The position numbers and the translations under genes were made by a program. 64,000 nucleotides of DNA from the NCBI GenBank assembly GCA_036250195.1, contig JAVHZZ010000062.1:124001-188000 (forward strand), given 5' to 3'. Within the stretch, counting starts at the first letter, position 1; each line of letters starts with the position of its first letter. The notes under the pieces are model-generated. The model was not told where the DNA came from. It saw only the letters and a list, made by a program, of their open reading frames with translations, and searched no databases. This stretch comes from Mixophyes australis (lineage: Eukaryota; Chordata; Amphibia; Anura; Limnodynastidae). Below, in pieces: positions 1 to 10,200 of the stretch.

Positions 1-716
1 TAGTCATTTCTTCATTGCCGTCCAAAAACAACGCTTTTTTGCATTCCTGTCTCACTTTCTCTTAGAAACAATGATTTACATCAATCCTTTTACATAATTC
101 TTGTTTCTCATGACATTTCTAACATTGTTCACAATTATCAACTTTCTAAGTCTTTCTGAGCAGGAGAAATTGCAAAACATAGTCATTTCTTCATTGCCGT
201 CCAAAAACAACGCTTTTTTGCATTCCTGTCTCACTTTCTCTTGTAAACAATGATTTACATCAATCCTTTTACATAATTCTTGTTTCTCATGACATTTCTA
301 ACATTGCCCACAATTATCAACTTTCTAAGTCTTTCTGAGCAGGAGAAATCGCAAAAGATAGTCATTTCTTCATTGCCGTCCAAAAACAACGCTTTTTTGC
401 ATTCCTGTCTCACTTTCTCTTAGAAACAATGATTTACATCAATCCTTTTACATAATTCTTGTTTCTCATGACATTTCTAACATTGCCCACAATTATCAAC
501 TTTCTAAGTCTTTCTGAGCAGGAGAAATCGCAAAACATAGTCATTTCTTCATTGCCGTCCAAAAACAACGCTTTTTTGCATTCCTGTCTCACTTTCTCTT
601 AGAAACAATGATTTACATCAATCCTTTTACATAATTCTTGTTTCTCATGACATTTCTAACATTGCCCACAATTATCAACTTTCTAAGTCTTTCTGAGCAG
701 GAGAAATTGCAAAACA
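1..716. repeat. Segment X V/W G N (window edge)
   Basis: Four monomers lead into the first O. The monomer at 1 has CC128-129TT, as do 6083 and 11095. In those two places the order is X V' W G N. Here one monomer (180-358) has the V body (C46, GT64-65, T6) and the W tail (aaaaga), so V' and W have fused with loss of one unit. Confidence 0.85.
359..537. repeat. Reference generic monomer (class G), 179 bp
   Basis: This copy carries the majority base at every diagnostic site and serves as the coordinate frame. It has A14, C22, an A5 run at 24-28, a T6 run at 35-40, C46, G49, AG at 64-65, T76, C100, C109, CCC at 128-130, C139, A159, G163, C171, A174 and C178. Its CpG sites are at 19-20, 32-33 and 171-172. 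Two CAAAA pentamers lie at 23-27 and 173-177; that pentamer has been noted as frequent in plant satellites, but it is too short to identify the host. A TCATGA palindrome sits at 108-113. Class G is the commonest class and often occurs in runs of two to five, for example 17896-18790 and 34546-35440. Confidence 0.95.
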
Positions 717-894
717 TAGTCATTTCTTCATTGCCGTACAAAACAACGCTTTTTTGCATTTCTGTCTCACTTTCTCTTGTAAACAATGATTTACATCAAT
801 CCTTTTACATAATTCTTGTTTCTCATGACATTTCTAACATTGCCCACAATTATCAACTTTCTAAGTCTTTCTGAGCACGAGAAATTGCAAAACA
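717..894. repeat. Class O monomer, 178 bp (C22A and A5 to A4), 16 copies
   Basis: One A is lost from the A5 run and C22 is A, giving gtacaaaac. It also has C46T and GT at 64-65. Copies start at 717, 2683, 5189, 6979, 8053, 10201, 11991, 13959, 15748, 19329, 20761, 25953, 30070, 41348, 45645 and 61398. The changes always occur together, so all 16 descend from one ancestral variant. The preceding monomer almost always ends in an aaattgc tail. Two copies (6979, 8053) have a P tail, and 20761 has a caggTTGC tail. The spacing between copies, from 6 to 88 monomers, shows there is no single higher-order period. Confidence 0.95.
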
Positions 895-1073
895 TAGTCA
901 TTTCTTCATTGCCGTCCAAAAACAACGCTTTTTTGCATTCCTGTCTCACTTTCTCTTAGAAACAATGATTTACATCAATCCTTTTACATAATTCTTGTTT
1001 CTCATGACATTTCTAACATTGCCCACAATTATCAACTTTCTAAGTCTTTCTGAGCACGAGAAATCGCGAAATA
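895..1073. repeat. Class P monomer with cgcgaaata tail
   Basis: The body is generic, but the tail has G163C, A174G and C178T, giving cacgag followed by the palindrome TCGCGA. This adds CpG dinucleotides at the monomer junction. P normally follows O or N' and is nearly always followed by Q. In 35978-60680 the P Q pair itself becomes the main repeating unit (for example 39379-39736 and 59249-59606). Some P copies there also carry C109T (38842, 39737, 46360, 51015, 54595, 58712), which destroys the TCATGA palindrome. Confidence 0.9.
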
Positions 1074-1252
1074 TAGTCATTTCTTCATTGCCGTCCAAAA
1101 ACAACGCTTTTTTGCATTTCTGTCTCACTTTCTCTTGTAAACAATGATTTACATCAATCCTTTTACATAATTCTTGTTTCTCATGACATTTCTAACATTG
1201 CCCACAATTATCAACTTTCTAAGTCTTTCTGAGCAGGAGAAATCGCAAAACA
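1074..1252. repeat. Class Q monomer (C46T, AG64-65GT)
   Basis: Q reads catttctgtc and cttgtaaac at the two diagnostic sites and usually returns to the generic caggCGC tail. It follows P almost everywhere. A sub-form with only G163C in the tail, and no cgcg, precedes class S at 23445, 27384, 31501, 36336, 42779 and 62829. A run of three Q monomers lies at 52089-52625, and the first of these keeps a P-type tail. Confidence 0.9.
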
Positions 1253-1429
1253 TAGTCATTTCTTCATTGCCGTCCAAAAACAACGCTTTTTTGCATTCCT
1301 GTCTCACTTTCTCTTAGAAACAATGATTTACATCAATCCTTTTACATAATTCTTGTTTCTCATGACATTTCTAACATTGCCCACAATTATCAACTTTCTA
1401 AGTCTTTCTGAGCAGGAGAAATCGCAAAA
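1253..1429. repeat. 177-bp monomer with a unique 2-bp deletion
   Basis: At about 1430-1431 the junction reads caaaacagtca instead of caaaacatagtca, so two bases (AT or TA) are missing. I saw this nowhere else in the window. It sits in the segment 717-2682, whose class string matches 11991-13958, where the bases are present. It is a private and therefore probably recent event, or a sequencing or assembly error. Confidence 0.9.
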
Positions 1430-1787
1430 CAGTCATTTCTTCATTGCCGTCCAAAAACAACGCTTTTTTGCATTCCTGTCTCACTTTCTCTTAGAAACAA
1501 TGATTTACATCAATCCTTTTACATAATTCTTGTTTCTCATGACATTTCTAACATTGCCCACAATTATCAACTTTCTAAGTCTTTCTGAGCAGGAGAAATC
1601 GCAAAACATAGTCATTTCTTCATTGCCGTCCAAAAACAACGCTTTTTTGCATTCCTGTCTCACTTTCTCTTAGAAACAATGATTTACATCAATCCTTTTA
1701 CATAATTCTTGTTTCTCATGACATTTCTAACATTGCCCACAATTATCAACTTTCTAAGTCTTTCTGAGCAGGAGAAATCGCAAAACA

Positions 1788-1966
1788 TAGTCATTTCTTC
1801 GTTGCCGTCCAAAAACAACGCTTTTTTGCATTCCTGTCTCACTTTCTCTTAGAAACAATGATTTACATCAATCCTTTTACATAATTCTTGTTTCTCATGA
1901 CATTTCTAACATTGCCCACAATTATCAACTTTCTAAGTCTTTCTGAGCAGGAGAAATCGCAAAACA
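1788..1966. repeat. Class R monomer (A14G, cttcgttgcc)
   Basis: A single change at position 14 turns CA into CpG. Copies that I logged start at 1788, 2146, 3756, 13064, 13422, 14853, 15211, 18791, 22371, 22729, 23803, 25236, 26668, 27742, 29353, 30785, 31859, 33650, 35441, 36694, 42063, 43137, 44928, 60681, 62113 and 63187. R typically flanks S, either as R S R or as S R. A sub-form with GT at 64-65 occurs at 23803, 27742, 31859, 33650, 36694, 43137 and 63187. R is absent between 36873 and 42062 and between 45107 and 60680. Confidence 0.9.
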
Positions 1967-2145
1967 TAGTCATTTCTTCATTGCCGTACAAAAACAACGC
2001 TTTTTTGCATTCCTGTCTCACTTTCTCTTAGAAACAATGATTTACATCAATCCTTTTACATAATTCTTGTTTCTCATGACATTTCTAACATTGCCCACAA
2101 TTATCAACTTTCTAAGTCTTTCTGAGCAGGAGAAATCGCAAAACA
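1967..2145. repeat. Class S monomer (C22A with A5 intact)
   Basis: S reads gtacaaaaac with a full-length A run, so it shares C22A with class O but not the deletion. Many copies also carry C100T (ataatttttg): 13243, 22550, 23624, 26489, 27563, 30606, 31680, 33471, 36515, 41884, 42958, 61934 and 63008. Copies without C100T include 1967, 3935, 15032, 25415, 29532, 35620, 45107 and 60860. The two sub-forms occupy different places in the higher-order strings. Confidence 0.88.
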
Positions 2146-3397
2146 TAGTCATTTCTTCGTTGCCGTCCAAAAACAACGCTTTTTTGCATTCCTGTCTCAC
2201 TTTCTCTTAGAAACAATGATTTACATCAATCCTTTTACATAATTCTTGTTTCTCATGACATTTCTAACATTGCCCACAATTATCAACTTTCTAAGTCTTT
2301 CTGAGCAGGAGAAATCGCAAAACATAGTCATTTCTTCATTGCCGTCCAAAAACAACGCTTTTTTGCATTCCTGTCTCACTTTCTCTTAGAAACAATGATT
2401 TACATCAATCCTTTTACATAATTCTTGTTTCTCATGACATTTCTAACATTGCCCACAATTATCAACTTTCTAAGTCTTTCTGAGCAGGAGAAATCGCAAA
2501 ACATAGTCATTTCTTCATTGCCGTCCAAAAACAACGCTTTTTTGCATTCCTGTCTCACTTTCTCTTAGAAACAATGATTTACATCAATCCTTTTACATAA
2601 TTCTTGTTTCTCATGACATTTCTAACATTGCCCACAATTATCAACTTTCTAAGTCTTTCTGAGCAGGAGAAATTGCAAAACATAGTCATTTCTTCATTGC
2701 CGTACAAAACAACGCTTTTTTGCATTTCTGTCTCACTTTCTCTTGTAAACAATGATTTACATCAATCCTTTTACATAATTCTTGTTTCTCATGACATTTC
2801 TAACATTGCCCACAATTATCAACTTTCTAAGTCTTTCTGAGCACGAGAAATTGCAAAACATAGTCATTTCTTCATTGCCGTCCAAAAACAACGCTTTTTT
2901 GCATTCCTGTCTCACTTTCTCTTAGAAACAATGATTTACATCAATCCTTTTACATAATTCTTGTTTCTCATGACATTTCTAACATTGCCCACAATTATCA
3001 ACTTTCTAAGTCTTTCTGAGCACGAGAAATCGCGAAATATAGTCATTTCTTCATTGCCGTCCAAAAACAACGCTTTTTTGCATTTCTGTCTCACTTTCTC
3101 TTGTAAACAATGATTTACATCAATCCTTTTACATAATTCTTGTTTCTCATGACATTTCTAACATTGCCCACAATTATCAACTTTCTAAGTCTTTCTGAGC
3201 AGGAGAAATCGCAAAACATAGTCATTTCTTCATTGCCGTCCAAAAACAACGCTTTTTTGCATTCCTGTCTCACTTTCTCTTAGAAACAATGATTTACATC
3301 AATCCTTTTACATAATTCTTGTTTCTCATGACATTTCTAACATTGCCCACAATTATCAACTTTCTAAGTCTTTCTGTGCAGGAGAAATCGCAAAACA

Positions 3398-3576
3398 TAG
3401 TCATTTCTTCATTGCCGTCCAAAAACAACGCTTTTTTGCATTCCTTTCTCACTTTCTCTTAGAAACAATGATTTACATCAATCCTTTTACATAATTCTTG
3501 TTTCTCATGACATTTCTAACATTGCCCACAATTATCAACTTTCTAAGTCTTTCTGAGCAGGAGAAATTGCAAAACA
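3398..3576. repeat. Class U monomer (G49T, tcctttctc)
   Basis: U follows a monomer ending in the gtgcagg tail (class T, Y or the Q/T hybrid) and ends with an aaattgc tail. Copies start at 3398, 4293, 9305, 16463, 17358, 19865, 24340, 32217, 34008, 37052, 43495 and 63545. The T-U or Y-U pair is therefore a fixed unit. A P monomer at 14137 carries G49T without the preceding T tail, which looks like a local exchange. Confidence 0.88.
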
Positions 3577-3755
3577 TAGTCATTTCTTCATTGCCGTCCA
3601 AAAACAACGTTTTTTTGCATTCCTGTCTCACTTTCTCTTGTAAACAATGATTTACATCAATCCTTTTACATAATTCTTGTTTCTCATGACATTTCTAACA
3701 TTGCCCACAATTATCAACTTTCTAAGTCTTTCTGAGCAGGAGAAATCGCAAAACA
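3577..3755. repeat. Class V monomer (GT64-65 without C46T; C34T here)
   Basis: The left part is generic up to position 46 and the right part resembles Q from position 64, which suggests an origin by crossover between the two. The copies at 3577 and 14674 also have C34T, which lengthens the T run to seven by substitution and not by insertion, and removes no CpG. Tail variants define V' (cgcgaaata, usually followed by W) and V'' (cacg plus aaattgc, followed by P). Confidence 0.85.
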
Positions 3756-3999
3756 TAGTCATTTCTTCGTTGCCGTCCAAAAACAACGCTTTTTTGCATT
3801 CCTGTCTCACTTTCTCTTAGAAACAATGATTTACATCAATCCTTTTACATAATTCTTGTTTCTCATGACATTTCTAACATTGCCCACAATTATCAACTTT
3901 CTAAGTCTTTCTGAGCAGGAGAAATCGCAAAACATAGTCATTTCTTCATTGCCGTACAAAAACAACGCTTTTTTGCATTCCTGTCTCACTTTCTCTTAG

Positions 4000-6900
4000 A
4001 AACAATGATTTACATCAATCCTTTTACATAATTCTTGTTTCTCATGACATTTCTAACATTGCCCACAATTATCAACTTTCTAAGTCTTTCTGAGCAGGAG
4101 AAATCGCAAAACATAGTCATTTCTTCATTGCCGTCCAAAAACAACGCTTTTTTGCATTCCTGTCTCACTTTCTCTTAGAAACAATGATTTACATCAATCC
4201 TTTTACATAATTCTTGTTTCTCATGACATTTCTAACATTGCCCACAATTATCAACTTTCTAAGTCTTTCTGTGCAGGAGAAATCGCAAAACATAGTCATT
4301 TCTTCATTGCCGTCCAAAAACAACGCTTTTTTGCATTCCTTTCTCACTTTCTCTTAGAAACAATGATTTACATCAATCCTTTTACATAATTCTTGTTTCT
4401 CATGACATTTCTAACATTGCCCACAATTATCAACTTTCTAAGTCTTTCTGAGCAGGAGAAATTGCAAAACATAGTCATTTCTTCATTGCCGTCCAAAAAC
4501 AACGCTTTTTTGCATTCCTGTCTCACTTTCTCTTGTAAACAATGATTTACATCAATCCTTTTACATAATTCTTGTTTCTCATGACATTTCTAACATTGCC
4601 CACAATTATCAACTTTCTAAGTCTTTCTGAGCACGAGAAATCGCGAAATATAGTCATTTCTTCATTGCCGTCCAAAAACAACGCTTTTTTTGCATTTCTG
4701 TCTCACTTTCTCTTGTAAACAATGATTTACATCAATCCTTTTACATAATTCTTGTTTCTCATGACATTTCTAACATTGCCCACAATTATCAACTTTCTAA
4801 GTCTTTCTGAGCAGGAGAAATCGCAAAACATAGTCATTTCTTCATTGCCGTCCAAAAACAACGCTTTTTTGCATTCCTGTCTCACTTTCTCTTAGAAACA
4901 ATGATTTACATCAATCCTTTTACATAATTCTTGTTTCTCATGACATTTCTAACATTGCCCACAATTATCAACTTTCTAAGTCTTTCTGAGCAGGAGAAAT
5001 CGCAAAACATAGTCATTTCTTCATTGCCGTCCAAAAACAACGCTTTTTTGCATTCCTGTCTCACTTTCTCTTAGAAACAATGATTTACATCAATCCTTTT
5101 ACATAATTCTTGTTTCTCATGACATTTCTAACATTGCCCACAATTATCAACTTTCTAAGTCTTTCTGAGCACGAGAAATTGCAAAACATAGTCATTTCTT
5201 CATTGCCGTACAAAACAACGCTTTTTTGCATTTCTGTCTCACTTTCTCTTGTAAACAATGATTTACATCAATCCTTTTACATAATTCTTGTTTCTCATGA
5301 CATTTCTAACATTGCCCACAATTATCAACTTTCTAAGTCTTTCTGAGCACGAGAAATTGCAAAACATAGTCATTTCTTCATTGCCGTCCAAAAACAACGC
5401 TTTTTTGCATTCCTGTCTCACTTTCTCTTAGAAACAATGATTTACATCAATCCTTTTACATAATTCTTGTTTCTCATGACATTTCTAACATTGCCCACAA
5501 TTATCAACTTTCTAAGTCTTTCTGAGCACGAGAAATCGCGAAATATAGTCATTTCTTCATTGCCGTCCAAAAACAACGCTTTTTTGCATTTCTGTCTCAC
5601 TTTCTCTTGTAAACAATGATTTACATCAATCCTTTTACATAATTCTTGTTTCTCATGACATTTCTAACATTGCCCACAATTATCAACTTTCTAAGTCTTT
5701 CTGAGCAGGAGAAATCGCAAAACATAGTCATTTCTTCATTGCCGTCCAAAAACAACGCTTTTTTGCATTCCTGTCTCACTTTCTCTTAGAAACAATGATT
5801 TACATCAATCCTTTTACATAATTCTTGTTTCTCATGACATTTCTAACATTGCCCACAATTATCAACTTTCTAAGTCTTTCTGAGCAGGAGAAATCGCAAA
5901 ACATAGTCATTTCTTCATTGCCGTCCAAAAACAACGCTTTTTTGCATTCCTGTCTCACTTTCTCTTAGAAACAATGATTTACATCAATCCTTTTACATAA
6001 TTCTTGTTTCTCATGACATTTCTAACATTGCCCACAATTATCAACTTTCTAAGTCTTTCTGAGCAGGAGAAATCGCAAAACATAGTCATTTCTTCATTGC
6101 CGTCCAAAAACAACGCTTTTTTGCATTCCTGTCTCACTTTCTCTTAGAAACAATGATTTACATCAATCCTTTTACATAATTCTTGTTTCTCATGACATTT
6201 CTAACATTGTTCACAATTATCAACTTTCTAAGTCTTTCTGAGCAGGAGAAATTGCAAAACATAGTCATTTCTTCATTGCCGTCCAAAAACAACGCTTTTT
6301 TGCATTCCTGTCTCACTTTCTCTTGTAAACAATGATTTACATCAATCCTTTTACATAATTCTTGTTTCTCATGACATTTCTAACATTGCCCACAATTATC
6401 AACTTTCTAAGTCTTTCTGAGCACGAGAAATCGCGAAATATAGTCATTTCTTCATTGCCGTCCAAAAACAACGCTTTTTTTGCATTTCTGTCTCACTTTC
6501 TCTTGTAAACAATGATTTACATCAATCCTTTTACATAATTCTTGTTTCTCATGACATTTCTAACATTGCCCACAATTATCAACTTTCTAAGTCTTTCTGA
6601 GCAGGAGAAATCGCAAAAGATAGTCATTTCTTCATTGCCGTCCAAAAACAACGCTTTTTTGCATTCCTGTCTCACTTTCTCTTAGAAACAATGATTTACA
6701 TCAATCCTTTTACATAATTCTTGTTTCTCATGACATTTCTAACATTGCCCACAATTATCAACTTTCTAAGTCTTTCTGAGCAGGAGAAATCGCAAAACAT
6801 AGTCATTTCTTCATTGCCGTCCAAAAACAACGCTTTTTTGCATTCCTGTCTCACTTTCTCTTAGAAACAATGATTTACATCAATCCTTTTACATAATTCT

Positions 6901-7147
6901 TGTTTCTCATGACATTTCTAACATTGCCCACAATTATCAACTTTCTAAGTCTTTCTGAGCAGGAGAAATTGCAAAACATAGTCATTTCTTCATTGCCGTA
7001 CAAAACAACGCTTTTTTGCATTTCTGTCTCACTTTCTCTTGTAAACAATGATTTACATCAATCCTTTTACATAATTCTTGTTTCTCATGACATTTCTAAC
7101 ATTGCCCACAATTATCAACTTTCTAAGTCTTTCTGAGCACGAGAAAT
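4000..7147. repeat. 3.15-kb segmental duplication, copy A (partner 9012-12159)
   Basis: With an offset of exactly 5012 bp (28 x 179) the string T U V' W G N' O P Q G G X V' W G N O matches monomer by monomer, including O, X and the two W monomers. The only difference I saw is C to T at 9685. The match ends on the left at the GT64-65 site of the Q at 8947 and on the right in the tail of the O at 6979. Boundaries are limited by where diagnostic sites fall. Confidence 0.85.
4651..4830. repeat. Class W monomer, 180 bp (T6 to T7)
   Basis: One T is inserted in the run at 35-40, alongside C46T and GT at 64-65. Twelve complete copies start at 4651, 6441, 7515, 9663, 11453, 17716, 20223, 24698, 32575, 34366, 43853 and 49761, and a thirteenth is cut by the window end at 63903. 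All but 49761 follow V'. Several (6441, 7515, 11453, 17716, 20223, 24698, 32575, 34366, 43853) also end in aaaaga (C178G), while 4651, 9663 and 49761 do not. Confidence 0.92.
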
Positions 7148-8052
7148 CGCGAAATATAGTCATTTCTTCATTGCCGTCCAAAAACAACGCTTTTTTGCAT
7201 TTCTGTCTCACTTTCTCTTGTAAACAATGATTTACATCAATCCTTTTACATAATTCTTGTTTCTCATGACATTTCTAACATTGCCCACAATTATCAACTT
7301 TCTAAGTCTTTCTGAGCAGGAGAAATTGCAAAACATAGTCATTTCTTCATTGCCGTCCAAAAACAACGCTTTTTTGCATTCCTGTCTCACTTTCTCTTGT
7401 AAACAATGATTTACATCAATCCTTTTACATAATTCTTGTTTCTCATGACATTTCTAACATTGCCCACAATTATCAACTTTCTAAGTCTTTCTGAGCACGA
7501 GAAATCGCGAAATATAGTCATTTCTTCATTGCCGTCCAAAAACAACGCTTTTTTTGCATTTCTGTCTCACTTTCTCTTGTAAACAATGATTTACATCAAT
7601 CCTTTTACATAATTCTTGTTTCTCATGACATTTCTAACATTGCCCACAATTATCAACTTTCTAAGTCTTTCTGAGCAGGAGAAATCGCAAAAGATAGTCA
7701 TTTCTTCATTGCCGTCCAAAAACAACGCTTTTTTGCATTCCTGTCTCACTTTCTCTTAGAAACAATGATTTACATCAATCCTTTTACATAATTCTTGTTT
7801 CTCATGACATTTCTAACATTGCCCACAATTATCAACTTTCTAAGTCTTTCTGAGCAGGAGAAATCGCAAAACATAGTCATTTCTTCATTGCCGTCCAAAA
7901 ACAACGCTTTTTTGCATTCCTGTCTCACTTTCTCTTAGAAACAATGATTTACATAAATCCTTTTACATAATTCTTGTTTCTCATGACATTTCTAACATTG
8001 CCCACAATTATCAACTTTCTAAGTCTTTCTGAGCAGGAGAAATTGCAAAACA
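6979..8052. repeat. 6-monomer segment O Q V' W G N
   Basis: This is the shortest O-to-O segment. The O carries a P-type tail and goes directly to Q, so one P has been lost. A private C to A change lies at 7955. The 8053 O that follows has the same hybrid tail, so these two segments probably share that deletion by descent. Confidence 0.82.
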
Positions 8053-10200
8053 TAGTCATTTCTTCATTGCCGTACAAAACAACGCTTTTTTGCATTTCTG
8101 TCTCACTTTCTCTTGTAAACAATGATTTACATCAATCCTTTTACATAATTCTTGTTTCTCATGACATTTCTAACATTGCCCACAATTATCAACTTTCTAA
8201 GTCTTTCTGAGCACGAGAAATCGCGAAATATAGTCATTTCTTCATTGCCGTCCAAAAACAACGCTTTTTTGCATTTCTGTCTCACTTTCTCTTGTAAACA
8301 ATGATTTACATCAATCCTTTTACATAATTCTTGTTTCTCATGACATTTCTAACATTGCCCACAATTATCAACTTTCTAAGTCTTTCTGAGCAGGAGAAAT
8401 CGCAAAACATAGTCATTTCTTCATTGCCGTCCAAAAACAACGCTTTTTTGCATTCCTGTCTCACTTTCTCTTAGAAACAATGATTTACATCAATCCTTTT
8501 ACATAATTCTTGTTTCTCATGACATTTCTAACATTGCCCACAATTATCAACTTTCTAAGTCTTTCTGAGCAGGAGAAATCGCAAAACATAGTCATTTCTT
8601 CATTGCCGTCCAAAAACAACGCTTTTTTGCATTCCTGTCTCACTTTCTCTTGTAAACAATGATTTACATCAATCCTTTTACATAATTCTTGTTTCTCATG
8701 ACATTTCTAACATTGCCCACAATTATCAACTTTCTAAGTCTTTCTGAGCACGAGAAATTGCAAAACATAGTCATTTCTTCATTGCCGTCCAAAAACAACG
8801 CTTTTTTGCATTCCTGTCTCACTTTCTCTTAGAAACAATGATTTACATCAATCCTTTTACATAATTCTTGTTTCTCATGACATTTCTAACATTGCCCACA
8901 ATTATCAACTTTCTAAGTCTTTCTGAGCACGAGAAATCGCGAAATATAGTCATTTCTTCATTGCCGTCCAAAAACAACGCTTTTTTGCATTTCTGTCTCA
9001 CTTTCTCTTGTAAACAATGATTTACATCAATCCTTTTACATAATTCTTGTTTCTCATGACATTTCTAACATTGCCCACAATTATCAACTTTCTAAGTCTT
9101 TCTGAGCAGGAGAAATCGCAAAACATAGTCATTTCTTCATTGCCGTCCAAAAACAACGCTTTTTTGCATTCCTGTCTCACTTTCTCTTAGAAACAATGAT
9201 TTACATCAATCCTTTTACATAATTCTTGTTTCTCATGACATTTCTAACATTGCCCACAATTATCAACTTTCTAAGTCTTTCTGTGCAGGAGAAATCGCAA
9301 AACATAGTCATTTCTTCATTGCCGTCCAAAAACAACGCTTTTTTGCATTCCTTTCTCACTTTCTCTTAGAAACAATGATTTACATCAATCCTTTTACATA
9401 ATTCTTGTTTCTCATGACATTTCTAACATTGCCCACAATTATCAACTTTCTAAGTCTTTCTGAGCAGGAGAAATTGCAAAACATAGTCATTTCTTCATTG
9501 CCGTCCAAAAACAACGCTTTTTTGCATTCCTGTCTCACTTTCTCTTGTAAACAATGATTTACATCAATCCTTTTACATAATTCTTGTTTCTCATGACATT
9601 TCTAACATTGCCCACAATTATCAACTTTCTAAGTCTTTCTGAGCACGAGAAATCGCGAAATATAGTCATTTCTTCATTGCCGTCTAAAAACAACGCTTTT
9701 TTTGCATTTCTGTCTCACTTTCTCTTGTAAACAATGATTTACATCAATCCTTTTACATAATTCTTGTTTCTCATGACATTTCTAACATTGCCCACAATTA
9801 TCAACTTTCTAAGTCTTTCTGAGCAGGAGAAATCGCAAAACATAGTCATTTCTTCATTGCCGTCCAAAAACAACGCTTTTTTGCATTCCTGTCTCACTTT
9901 CTCTTAGAAACAATGATTTACATCAATCCTTTTACATAATTCTTGTTTCTCATGACATTTCTAACATTGCCCACAATTATCAACTTTCTAAGTCTTTCTG
10001 AGCAGGAGAAATCGCAAAACATAGTCATTTCTTCATTGCCGTCCAAAAACAACGCTTTTTTGCATTCCTGTCTCACTTTCTCTTAGAAACAATGATTTAC
10101 ATCAATCCTTTTACATAATTCTTGTTTCTCATGACATTTCTAACATTGCCCACAATTATCAACTTTCTAAGTCTTTCTGAGCACGAGAAATTGCAAAACA
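8053..10200. repeat. 12-monomer segment O Q G V'' P Q T U V' W G N'
   Basis: It starts with the hybrid O lacking a following P. The string P Q T around 8768-9304 resembles 2861-3397 (offset 33 monomers), while from about 9012 the 28-monomer offset fits. The segment is therefore a mosaic of two earlier copies. Confidence 0.8.

Larger units (their letters stand above)
717..2682. repeat. 11-monomer segment O P Q G G G R S R G N (copy 1)
   Basis: The class string is the same as at 11991-13958. The two differ by the 2-bp deletion near 1430, C100T in the second copy's S, and a private change at 12319. The offset is 63 monomers. Confidence 0.85.
2683..5188. repeat. 14-monomer segment O P Q T U V R S T U V' W G N'
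   Basis: The T U V triplet occurs twice in this segment, with R S between. The second half, from about 4000, is the start of the 3.15-kb duplication paired with 9012-12159. Confidence 0.85.

Noticed and set aside
359..537. Internal sub-repeat of about 49 bp (TTTCT at positions 7, 56, 104 and 153)
   Set aside because: The pentamer spacing is suggestive, but the flanking bases do not align between the four sites, and two further TTTCT copies (116, 143) break the pattern.
359..537. RNA polymerase III promoter with the T6 run as terminator
   Set aside because: No convincing B box (GGTTCGANTCC-like) or A box is found at a suitable distance, and the T run is simply part of every monomer.
638..874. 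Recurring 78-codon open reading frame on the + strand at each class O monomer (for example 2604-2840, 61319-61555)
   Set aside because: It starts at TTG, spans about 1.3 repeat units and stays open only because the O deletion shifts frame. All 16 copies are the satellite read in one frame. The product is a serine/leucine-rich low-complexity string with no recognisable domain and no codon bias, and there are no expression signals.
1788..1966. TTCGTTG in class R as a CENP-B box
   Set aside because: The CENP-B box core is nTTCGnnnnAnnCGGGn. Here TTCGTTG is followed by ccgtcc, so the A and CGGG parts are missing. The match is limited to about seven bases and arises from one substitution.
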